Shown here one piece after another: positions 1 to 5,267 of a DNA stretch of 6,158 bases (position 1 is its first letter; every line of letters begins with the position of its first letter). Made by a program: the position numbers and the translations under genes. Source of the stretch: Lachnospiraceae bacterium (GTDB lineage: Bacteria; Bacillota_A; Clostridia; Lachnospirales; Lachnospiraceae); assembly GCA_024684065.1 (NCBI GenBank), contig JAIKXO010000030.1:1-6158 (forward strand). The letters run 5' to 3'. Under the pieces are notes generated by a model. The model had not been told where the DNA came from and did not search any database. It worked only from the letters and a program-made list of their open reading frames with translations.

Positions 1-130
1 CCCTGATTATATCTTCCATTAGCATATTTGAAGGATATAGCTTAATGATCCTATCATCAGTATATTGATAAACTTTCGCAATGCCGCCACTTCCTATTAG
101 TTTCAAATCATCAGTTTCAACTTCAAACAT
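1..130 (-). CDS. Kinase-fold (APH/TIGR02172-like phosphotransferase) N-terminus, partial
   Basis: This gene starts at ATG 130-128 and runs off the left edge, leaving 43 codons. The visible residues begin MFEVETDDLKLIGSGGIAKV and contain a glycine-rich nucleotide-binding loop (G13-S-G-G-I-A-K19-V-Y), then RIIKLY, where K30 fits the ATP-contacting beta-3 lysine of the protein-kinase/aminoglycoside-phosphotransferase fold. The spacing of about 11-15 residues between loop and lysine is right for that fold. Small kinase-like proteins of the TIGR02172 type found in anaerobic Firmicutes begin in this way, with the loop very near the N-terminus. No catalytic (HxD) or metal-binding motif is inside the window, so substrate and activity cannot be judged. 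A strong AGGGGGG Shine-Dalgarno and an extended -10 box precede it, and a terminator separates it from the hsp20 remnant upstream, so it appears to be its own transcription unit. Confidence 0.62.
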   Translation of the reverse strand, partial: MFEVETDDLKLIGSGGIAKVYQYTDDRIIKLYPSNMLMEDIIR

Positions 131-136
131 CTATAT

Positions 137-143
137 CCCCCCT
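137..143 (-). promoter_or_regulatory. Ribosome binding site of the kinase-like gene
   Basis: On the minus strand AGGGGGG lies 6 bases before ATG 130-128. It is a purine-rich Shine-Dalgarno at normal spacing and supports the chosen start. Confidence 0.6.
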
Positions 144-182
144 ACATAAAACTGTAAATTACTCAAGCCACATATTTACTGA

Positions 183-191
183 ATTATATCA
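183..191 (-). promoter_or_regulatory. Extended -10 promoter for the kinase-like gene
   Basis: The minus strand reads TGATATAAT, a perfect extended -10 element (TGnTATAAT) about 52 bases before the start codon, in AT-rich DNA. No good -35 hexamer lies 16-18 bases upstream; a TTTACA sits 21 bases away, which is too far. That is acceptable for an extended -10 promoter. Functional use is inferred from sequence only. Confidence 0.45.
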
Positions 192-237
192 TATTGTGTT
201 ATTGAATATTGTAAAAAAAAACTAAAATAGGCAAAAT

Positions 238-256
238 AAAAAACGGCCATAGGCCG
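238..256 (-). terminator. Intrinsic terminator after the hsp20 remnant
   Basis: Read on the minus strand, CGGCC-TAT-GGCCG forms a 5-bp all-GC stem with a 3-base loop, immediately followed by six T residues (243-238). This is a standard short rho-independent terminator. It lies just past the frame-restored end of the hsp20 remnant (263) and upstream of the kinase-gene promoter, so it probably was the native hsp20 terminator and now insulates the kinase gene. Confidence 0.65.
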
Positions 257-262
257 CTACTT

Positions 263-525
263 TTAGGTGGTGGAACTGCCAGTTATCTGGCAGCTCGTTA
301 TGAACAAGTTAGCTATGAGGTTCTTTTCAGGAATATTCTTTTCCTCAGTTTTTTAGGAAGAGTCAGTGTAAGCACACCCTGCCTGTACGTGGCGCTTATA
401 TCATCATGTTCTACATTCTCGCCAACATAGAAGCTCCTTGTCATGGAACCGGCATATCTTTCCTGGCGGATCAGTTTGCCCTTCTTGTCGTCTTCATCCT
501 TATCAAGCCCCTTAATTGTCTTGCC
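263..525 (-). pseudogene. hsp20 (small heat shock protein) 3' remnant, frameshifted
   Basis: Translating the minus strand from 525 gives family-typical Hsp20/alpha-crystallin sequence: KGLDKDEDDKKGKLIRQERY, then AGSMTRSFYVGENVEHDDIS and ATYRQGVLTLTLPKK. This is the second half of the alpha-crystallin domain, which in intact proteins acts as an ATP-independent holdase chaperone. No start codon, N-terminal arm or first half of the domain is present, and the frame is closed by a TGA shortly upstream, so the gene is truncated. In the current frame it ends abnormally with KLRKRIFLKRTS and a stop at 315-313. If one base is added to the homopolymer at 349-354 (A6 on the minus strand), the other frame reads EEKNIPEKNLIA. 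That resembles the usual Hsp20 tail with its I-x-I/V anchoring motif, and runs on to a stop at 263. Both defects mark it as non-functional. Family identity is clear; the exact left breakpoint (about 515-525) is approximate. Confidence 0.72.
276..293. repeat. Perfect 7-bp hairpin in the hsp20 3' end
   Basis: CTGCCAG (276-282) and CTGGCAG (287-293) are exact inverted repeats around a 4-base TTAT loop. There is no T-run next to it in either direction, so it is not a terminator alone. It lies 20 bases from the terminator at 238-256 and may be a stabilising stem at the 3' end of the old hsp20 transcript. Confidence 0.4.
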
Positions 526-562
526 TTCTCGCGAACAATTGCCTCACCCATATCATACCGTT

Positions 563-580
563 CATATAGTCCATATAGTC
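563..580. repeat. Two tandem copies of a 9-bp unit
   Basis: CATATAGTC occurs twice head to tail (563-571 and 572-580). It lies in the orphan segment between the uvrB and hsp20 remnants, 17 bases from the NrdR-like boxes. Two copies only; it may be slippage or a remnant of a binding site. Confidence 0.45.
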
Positions 581-597
581 CTAAACTGTTCACCGTG

Positions 598-644
598 ATA
601 CTATATTTAGATTTCTATTGGAATTATGCCACAAGATATAGTGG
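598..644. promoter_or_regulatory. Candidate tandem NrdR boxes
   Basis: Two 16-bp elements match the NrdR-box consensus ACACWATATATWGTGT. ATACTATATTTAGATT (598-613) matches at 12 of 16 positions and CCACAAGATATAGTGG (629-644) at 13 of 16. Their starts are exactly 31 bp apart, leaving a 15-bp gap of about three helical turns. That is the arrangement known for NrdR, the zinc-finger/ATP-cone repressor of ribonucleotide reductase genes. No nrd coding sequence follows on either side: uvrB remnant sequence begins about 20 bp to the right and hsp20 remnant about 75 bp to the left. I infer that this is a promoter fragment stranded between two gene remnants. The match was made by eye. Confidence 0.45.
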
Positions 645-1001
645 TGTATGATGGTCGGCGGAATAGGACACAAAATACTCAACCGCGTTCTCGGGGAAGA
701 ATTCCTTAAACTCACCGTAAAGCTGTCCCGCCAGAGTTTTGTTATGAGCGATAACCAGCGTCGGCTTGTTCAGAGCAGCTATCACGTTGGCCATCGTAAA
801 GGTCTTGCCGGATCCCGTAACCCCCAGTAAAGTCTGGAATTGATTGCCTTCCTTGAAGCCGTTAACCAGTGCCTCTATGGCCTGTGGCTGGTCGCCGGTA
901 GGCTTGTAATCCGAGTGTAATTTGAAAACATGACCGCCATATGCGGGCATGTTTTCATGAGCAAGTAGCGAAGCGGATTGCGAATGTTCTTGATTTTCCA
1001 T
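624..1001 (-). pseudogene. uvrB: uvrB 5' fragment (excinuclease ABC subunit B), truncated
   Basis: Residues 25-113 are unmistakable UvrB, the helicase-like damage-verification subunit of UvrABC nucleotide excision repair. [13 protein letters not shown] lies at 30-42, the Walker A motif GVTGSGKT at 60-67, the conserved [18 protein letters not shown] at 86-103, and AVEYFVSY ends at Y113. Intact UvrB continues YDYYQPEAYVP and totals about 660-690 residues. Here the match ends at base 663 and 12 unrelated codons follow before a TAA at 626-624. Walker B, all helicase motifs, the beta-hairpin, and the UvrA- and UvrC-binding regions are absent, so it cannot repair DNA. The retained 113 codons have no stop or frameshift, which suggests a recent break. 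A ~24-residue N-terminal leader precedes the conserved start; M18 is an alternative start. The RBS and a candidate SOS promoter upstream are still in place. A functional copy presumably exists elsewhere. Confidence 0.8.
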
Positions 1002-1005
1002 ATAT

Positions 1006-1010
1006 CCTCC
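1006..1010 (-). promoter_or_regulatory. Ribosome binding site of the uvrB fragment
   Basis: GGAGG on the minus strand, within CCGGAGG, is 4 bases from ATG 1001-999. It is a strong site at slightly tight spacing and supports the start that includes the N-terminal leader. Confidence 0.6.
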
Positions 1011-1149
1011 GGGTGACTTCTGAAAGTGTTAACTCTCAACCAGCAAATCGAAGTTTATGCGTTCTCAAATGTCTCACTACAACACGTCCGAAACCTCATT
1101 CTTCGAATTAAAGTCACCTAATCCCATTTTTTCAACAGGACGATACTAT

Positions 1150-1167
1150 ACGAACAAAATAGTACGT
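1150..1167. promoter_or_regulatory. Imperfect dyad upstream of uvrB
   Basis: ACGAAC (1150-1155) and GTACGT (1162-1167) are inverted arms with 5 of 6 positions matching around a 6-base AT spacer. On the minus strand TTGGAC (1171-1166) and TATAGT (1150-1145) flank it as weak -35/-10 candidates, but the 15-base spacing is short. It resembles the GAAC/GTTC half-sites of a Gram-positive LexA box, but the spacer is 2 bases longer than in the standard box. It could be a secondary or diverged operator, or chance. Confidence 0.22.
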
Positions 1168-1214
1168 CCAAAGCATAATTTAACACATAAACCGCCTATT
1201 TTGTAGCGTTATTT

Positions 1215-1247
1215 ATTATATCTTGTGAGCGGTCGAACGGATATTCT
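1215..1247 (-). promoter_or_regulatory. Candidate SOS-type uvrB promoter with LexA (Cheo) box
   Basis: On the minus strand a perfect TATAAT lies at 1220-1215. Where the -35 element would be, the + strand reads CGAACGGATATTCT (1234-1247), matching the Gram-positive LexA consensus CGAACRNRYGTTYC at 12 of 14 positions, with the invariant GAAC half intact and ATTC in place of GTTC. uvrB is a classic LexA-regulated gene in Firmicutes, so an operator covering the -35 makes biological sense. The implied leader of about 200 nucleotides before ATG 1001 is long, which lowers confidence. No good -35 hexamer is visible. Confidence 0.38.
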
Positions 1248-1333
1248 AACGCAATCAAAAAGGAGACATTCTATTTAAGAAAGCCATACACGAAGAACCA
1301 CCATGGGAAAACTACCAAAATCCAATATATGGT

Positions 1334-3469
1334 TTAATGTCCTTCCATTACATTTTCCAGGTGCTTCCGCGTGATCTCCCTTTCATTCTCATCATATTCA
1401 TTCCTGAACTCTTCTGCGCCCGTTGCATCATAAAGCCTCCCTGAAAGCTCGCTCAGGGCAAAGTGCGAATATCTAAGGGTCTCCCTGTCGTCAAGCAGAT
1501 CCCCGATCTTTATGAGGTTCTTTGCGTTTTCCAGCTGTTCGAGCATGATATCCGGCCGGTCATAACGGTCAAAGAGAAGCGAGAACGCCATCTCATACAT
1601 TTCCTTCGCTTTTTGCAGCTCCCCCATCTTAAGATACAGCGAACCGAATTCCCGGTAATATGCCTCTCCGTCACGGACCCCATCCTCATCCCTGCCGTTC
1701 TTGATAAGCAGGGTGACCGCGGCCTTCACCGTCTTTTCGTAGTCCTTAAGCTCCAAAATCCGGCTTTCTCTTTTTTTCGCATCAAGCTCAGGAAATATGG
1801 AGACGATATAGGCGCACCGGTCATTCACAAGCCCCGCAAAAGAGTGGCAGAGATCCAGAAATTCCTTTCCGGGCGTTTCAAATACCCCGTCCTCCTCATC
1901 AGAATACTCTGAAGGCATACCCCCCAGGCTCCCGAAATACTGAACCGCAAGTCCGTTATCCGCATCAAGACCAAGCCTGAACTGATCTTCCCCGCTGACC
2001 CTTGTCATGGGGCCAAGTAACGGCAGGATATCCCAATCCGCATCATATCCGTATGTGTCAAAATAATCGAAATAAGTGGCGCAGACCTCCTCATAGAGCT
2101 CCATGATCGTGTCCGTATATGTCCTACTGTCCGGATGTTTCGTAAGAATATATGCCTCATCCCTGTATATCTGCGCACGTATAAGATCGCTTTCTTTTAT
2201 CTGAAAGACTCTTTCCATTTCCTCGTTTATATTAAGCGCTTCAACGCAGAGCTTTAACGCGCCGTCATATTCCCTGCAAACGGTAAAAACGTCCGACAGG
2301 CGCCTGAGATAATCTATGGTATCAAGATAATCATCCTTATCCCATAAAGACATTCTGTCCCGAAGCTGTAAGATCAGGCGGGACAGTGTAAGTCCCGCCG
2401 CATAATAATCGGCTTGTACATACTGGCCCTGCATATAAAGCTGAATAAGCTTCCTTGACGCTTCAATGCTTCCTTCCTTACCTGCCCGCTCCAGAAGATC
2501 GACCGCTTTTTCTACATCAGTCTCCACATCGATCCCGTAGAGATAAGCCAGAGCAATAAAAAACAGATGATCCGGATCGTTGTTTTCCTTCATCCCTTCC
2601 TTTTTAAATTCCTTAAGCAGTGCCTCCGTTACTTCATCCGGCCTGTTTACATCCAAAGGTTCCGGCAGCCCCGCAAAACCGTCCTTAAGCTCCTTTTCGT
2701 CCGTATCCTGCGCCCTTATGGGCAGGACCGGTTTTTTAATCTCATGAACCATAGGATATTCGGTTCTTTTGACATAATTGTCCTCATTAACCAGATTCGG
2801 CGTCACGACAAGGGTCACGAGCTTAGACTTAAGTATCGCGTCTTCTATCGCATCTGAGTAATTTTCTCCCGGAACAAGATATTCGTCATACCATATCGCC
2901 ACGTCCCGCATGAAATCATTCTTATGGATCAGCCTCATGATCTCGTTGGCATACCTCCGGTCTTTTTTCCGGTAGCTTAAAAAAATATATGCGTCAAAGG
3001 CATCCCTTATCTTTGCCGATGTACCGTCATCAATAAGAATATCATCAAGGAAAGCCCTGAGCTTATGGTCATAATCAAGCGCGGTATCGTCATGCTTTAC
3101 GGCATTCAGATACTGGATCTGTCCGCAGACCATGCGGAAGATCCTTGCAATATCCGGCTCTTTGAGTATAGGAAGCAGAGCGATATGTTTCTTTAATATC
3201 CTGTCAAAAAGCAGTTCCCTTGCCAGACAGTCCTTCCTTAAAAATGCGACGGTCACCGGGCAGACGGCAAGCTTCATTGAATCAAGCACCTCATCCGTGA
3301 TATCCCGGGGATCTTTTGAGTAATAAAAGGCCACGTTCTTATACTGCTTAAGGATCTTATCCGTAATCTCATCAAAGAAACGGTCAAAATCCTGATCCGC
3401 CGCAAAATATAAAACCTTCACCAGTCCGCCCGGATTTTTGCCAAGATATGTCCTGCATTGTAATTCCAT
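1334..3469 (-). CDS. TIR-domain protein with TIR-like N-terminus and Sel1/TPR-type repeats
   Basis: A soluble protein of about 711 residues with no signal peptide or membrane segment. Numbering below counts from the upstream TTG at 3475 (two residues more). Residues ~160-255 form a TIR domain: DAYIFLSYRKKDRRYANEI (beta-A/helix A), VAIWYDEYLVPGENYSDAIE (the box-2-like loop after beta-B), KLVTLVVTPN (beta-C) and KRTEYPM, where E239 is the candidate catalytic glutamate. Bacterial TIR domains often cleave NAD+ or make cyclic ADP-ribose signals; activity here is inferred. Residues ~19-150 show the same strand/helix order (VKVLYFAA, VAFYYSKDP, LAVCPVTVAFL, HIALLPIL), suggesting a degenerate second TIR-like domain. 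Residues 301-347 look like a Sel1 repeat and 604-637 like a TPR (YLKMGELQKAKEMYEMAF), with helical sequence between. ATG 3469 is preferred: GGAGG is 10 bases from it but only 4 from the TTG. It is the last gene of the run, 44 bp past the FecR-like gene measured to the TTG. Confidence 0.82.
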   Translation of the reverse strand: MELQCRTYLGKNPGGLVKVLYFAADQDFDRFFDEITDKILKQYKNVAFYYSKDPRDITDEVLDSMKLAVCPVTVAFLRKDCLARELLFDRILKKHIALLPILKEPDIARIFRMVCGQIQYLNAVKHDDTALDYDHKLRAFLDDILIDDGTSAKIRDAFDAYIFLSYRKKDRRYANEIMRLIHKNDFMRDVAIWYDEYLVPGENYSDAIEDAILKSKLVTLVVTPNLVNEDNYVKRTEYPMVHEIKKPVLPIRAQDTDEKELKDGFAGLPEPLDVNRPDEVTEALLKEFKKEGMKENNDPDHLFFIALAYLYGIDVETDVEKAVDLLERAGKEGSIEASRKLIQLYMQGQYVQADYYAAGLTLSRLILQLRDRMSLWDKDDYLDTIDYLRRLSDVFTVCREYDGALKLCVEALNINEEMERVFQIKESDLIRAQIYRDEAYILTKHPDSRTYTDTIMELYEEVCATYFDYFDTYGYDADWDILPLLGPMTRVSGEDQFRLGLDADNGLAVQYFGSLGGMPSEYSDEEDGVFETPGKEFLDLCHSFAGLVNDRCAYIVSIFPELDAKKRESRILELKDYEKTVKAAVTLLIKNGRDEDGVRDGEAYYREFGSLYLKMGELQKAKEMYEMAFSLLFDRYDRPDIMLEQLENAKNLIKIGDLLDDRETLRYSHFALSELSGRLYDATGAEEFRNEYDENEREITRKHLENVMEGH

Positions 3470-3479
3470 AATCAATGTA

Positions 3480-3484
3480 CCTCC
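3480..3484 (-). promoter_or_regulatory. Ribosome binding site of the TIR gene
   Basis: GGAGG on the minus strand has two possible partners: TTG 3475 at 4 bases and ATG 3469 at 10 bases. The better start codon and less cramped spacing favour ATG 3469; the two options differ by only two residues. Confidence 0.55.
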
Positions 3485-3521
3485 ATCCGTTAAATAATTT
3501 CCTTGCCCTGCAACGCCTGCA

Positions 3522-4700
3522 TCATTCCATATCCATGGAAATCTCGCTGATCACCCCATCCCCGATCTTTACCTGCGCCTTCTTTTCCCCTTTAGAATAA
3601 ATAAAACCCCGGGTACTTACATCCAGGGTATCTCCATCTTCTCCTTTTACCGACACACCCTCATCCGCGATCAACGGATCCAGATGAAAGCCGAGGAATC
3701 TCCACATCTCCTCTTCTGTATCCCCGAGATAAAATCCCCTCTCTCCGAAACAGAGCACATCCGGCTCCGTGACCCTGATATGGTCAGAGGATCCTCCGAG
3801 AACCTGATCACCTGCGGTAAATTCAATATCAACAAGCGCAAGCCATGCCTCAAGCTTCGTTTTATATGCCCTCCTGGTTGCTGCCAGATCCGTTTTTTGG
3901 TTTATCCCGTCAAGAAACTGATAAGCAGCAACAATGCCGTCTACGTAAGGATCGGAGTCCTGATACAAAGCATCTGTTTCCCCTGTGTTTTCCCTGTTTT
4001 TTGGATCAGCTCCGGCATCCTTATAGTTATCCTGAGTTTCCGGACCGCTTTGATCCTTTTCACTGCCTTTCCCGACAATATCCGCAAACTCCGGCGCGCT
4101 TCCCGCATAAGTCCCGCTCTCACCCGCAGTAAGCTCCTGGCTCCTCTCTGCGCCTCCAAGAACCGTACGCAGCTGAGCGGAGCCATTGATAATACTGACG
4201 GACGTTGTCTTATCTCCACCCTCTTCAGTGATCTCGACCGAAAAGACCGTTTCCTTTTTCGTTGCCGAAATACATATATTCGGTGTCACTACCCAAAAGA
4301 CATCCTTCGCTTTTGGTTTTCCGTCTATACCTGCAAGAACCCTGCCCTCCTGTAAAATAACAGCAGTTACCCCTTTACCCGGTTTTCCCTCCGAGAGTAA
4401 CGAAAAACAGGCTCCCCTGTCTGCATACAGGTGCCTGTCCTCATCAAACAGCAATATAAGATCGCTGTCATCCGATACACTGACCTCATCCCCGGAAACG
4501 AGATTCAATCCGGCATAAACATCCCACTCCTCACCGTTTCTGCCTGCAGACGCCCCTCCCGTAATCTCCTCTACCTCTATATCCCGCGGTGGAAGCACCT
4601 CATTTTTCCCGCAGGCTAAGAAGGATGAAAGCAGGAGAGAGATAAGAAAAACTGTCAGAATAAATTTTCCCTTTGCATGACCATACTTAAGACGCATCAT
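3522..4700 (-). CDS. FecR-domain lipoprotein
   Basis: The 392-residue product starts with a basic segment (RLKYGHAKGK) and a hydrophobic stretch (FILTVFLISLLLSSFLAC). Cys30 ends a somewhat atypical lipobox, FLAC, so export and lipid anchoring on the outer face of the membrane are likely. Residues ~42-205 read as a FecR domain: EWDVYAGLNLVSGDEVSVSD (58-77), LILLFDEDRHLYAD, VILQEGRVLA (114-123), then VVTPNICISATKKETVFSVE (137-156), the equivalent of the usual TPN...RGTxFxV motif, and SVSIINGSAQLRT followed by LTAGES. FecR domains in Gram-positives occur in envelope proteins of unclear function; this is not the iron-dicitrate regulator of enterobacteria. An acidic polar linker (~205-255) precedes an unrecognised C-terminal region (~255-392). 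The ATG is immediately adjacent to the SUKH stop codon, and AGAGGA inside the SUKH end is the RBS: 4 bases to the first ATG, 7 to the second, so M2 may be the true start. Translational coupling is likely. Confidence 0.72.
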   Translation of the reverse strand: MMRLKYGHAKGKFILTVFLISLLLSSFLACGKNEVLPPRDIEVEEITGGASAGRNGEEWDVYAGLNLVSGDEVSVSDDSDLILLFDEDRHLYADRGACFSLLSEGKPGKGVTAVILQEGRVLAGIDGKPKAKDVFWVVTPNICISATKKETVFSVEITEEGGDKTTSVSIINGSAQLRTVLGGAERSQELTAGESGTYAGSAPEFADIVGKGSEKDQSGPETQDNYKDAGADPKNRENTGETDALYQDSDPYVDGIVAAYQFLDGINQKTDLAATRRAYKTKLEAWLALVDIEFTAGDQVLGGSSDHIRVTEPDVLCFGERGFYLGDTEEEMWRFLGFHLDPLIADEGVSVKGEDGDTLDVSTRGFIYSKGEKKAQVKIGDGVISEISMDME

Positions 4701-5222
4701 CTATTCCTCTGTTGAAGTTCCGTCCTCAAAGGGATCCTCCTCGTCATCATAGGAGTATTCCTCGTCATCGAAATCCGTATAGAGGCCGACGCTACAGACA
4801 AAAAGCCCGTCAAAAGAATCGTAAGTATCGATTTCCGTAAGCGTCATGTTATCAAGAGCCTGATATTTTTTTGTTTCAGGATCATAGATATAGATATCAT
4901 CATCAAACTGTCCCAGGACAAGCTTTCCTTCAAGCCCAAGCTTCCTGTCGTGCCAGTCTTTGTTCACCGAGACGATATCCCGGAGGACGTATCCCTGCTT
5001 CTTCACGGTAACCTGATACGTTCCGAAGAATTCAAATCCGTTCCATGCAAAGCCGTTGGCGATCTCCAGAAACTCTATATAATCGGCCGGCAAGGCAGGC
5101 ATACCTATACTGATCAGATCCTCCACGCATACGGAAAGCTCATTTCCTTCAGCGGATTTTACGATCAACGCCCCCGTTTCATATACTATATCAAAAATAT
5201 CCTCTATCTTTTCCCGGTCCAT
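4701..5222 (-). CDS. SUKH (SMI1/KNR4, YrhA-like) family protein
   Basis: The 173-residue cytoplasmic protein carries the SUKH signature LPADYIEFLEIANGFAWNGF (residues ~44-63), followed by EFFGTYQV, KDWHDRKLGLEGKLVLGQFD and DDIYIYDPETKKYQALD. These are the helix and beta-sheet core of the SMI1/KNR4 superfamily, with closest resemblance to the YrhA branch. SUKH proteins are a major class of immunity proteins against contact-dependent and secreted polymorphic toxins, and some have other binding roles. The last ~24 residues are extremely acidic (DFDDEEYSYDDEEDPFEDG), a feature seen in proteins that mimic nucleic acid or mask basic toxins. GGAGG at 5235-5231 is 8 bases from ATG 5222, a strong start. 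No toxin gene is visible in the window. Its stop abuts the FecR-like start. Confidence 0.78.
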   Translation of the reverse strand: MDREKIEDIFDIVYETGALIVKSAEGNELSVCVEDLISIGMPALPADYIEFLEIANGFAWNGFEFFGTYQVTVKKQGYVLRDIVSVNKDWHDRKLGLEGKLVLGQFDDDIYIYDPETKKYQALDNMTLTEIDTYDSFDGLFVCSVGLYTDFDDEEYSYDDEEDPFEDGTSTEE

Positions 5223-5238
5223 CCCATTCTCCTCCGTT

Positions 5239-5254
5239 AAAAAGGGGTGCCCCT
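5239..5254 (-). terminator. Short GC hairpin with T5, possible attenuator
   Basis: On the minus strand AGGGG-CA-CCCCT is followed by T residues (5243-5239). The stem is only 5 bp with a 2-base loop, or 4 bp with a 4-base loop, so it is a weak intrinsic terminator at best. It lies between the 116-residue gene stop and the SUKH RBS, and could lower read-through into the SUKH, FecR-like and TIR genes. Confidence 0.3.
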
Positions 5255-5267
5255 GAAATATCTGTTC

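Larger units (their letters stand above)
1002..1333. other. Non-coding stretch between the TIR gene and the uvrB fragment
   Basis: These 332 bases hold no credible gene on either strand; only frames under about 25 codons without a convincing start and RBS are seen. The part near 1207-1247 contains the uvrB promoter and LexA-like box. The part at 1145-1171 contains a second dyad with weak promoter-like hexamers. The remaining ~140 bases would be uvrB 5' leader. I see no convincing terminator after the TIR gene stop (1334): the short CCA/TGG inversions near 1322-1332 lack a proper stem and T-run. Confidence 0.5.

Noticed and set aside
526..620. Minus-strand frame reading LYERYDMGEAIVREKARQLR
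   Set aside because: It looked protein-like at first, but it has no start codon, overlaps the hsp20 remnant in another frame, and I could not match it to any family. A short chance frame is the simpler reading.
406..651. + strand open frame of 81 codons over the scar
   Set aside because: It runs antisense across the hsp20 remnant and the NrdR-like boxes, has no RBS, and its product resembles nothing known.
630..1227. 11-bp inverted repeats CACAAGATATA (630-640) and TATATCTTGTG (1217-1227) around the uvrB fragment
   Set aside because: They suggested transposon ends, but there is no transposase, no target-site duplication and no longer homology. The left copy is explained better as part of an NrdR-like box and the right copy overlaps the -10 element.
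1213..1228. Third NrdR-box-like sequence upstream of uvrB
   Set aside because: It matches at only 11 of 16 positions, is missing one outer half-site, and has no partner at 31 bp on either side.
3684..4355. Long open frame on the + strand (223 codons)
   Set aside because: It is antisense to the FecR-like gene, which has signal-peptide and domain evidence. The frame has Cys/Phe/Arg-rich shadow composition and no RBS.
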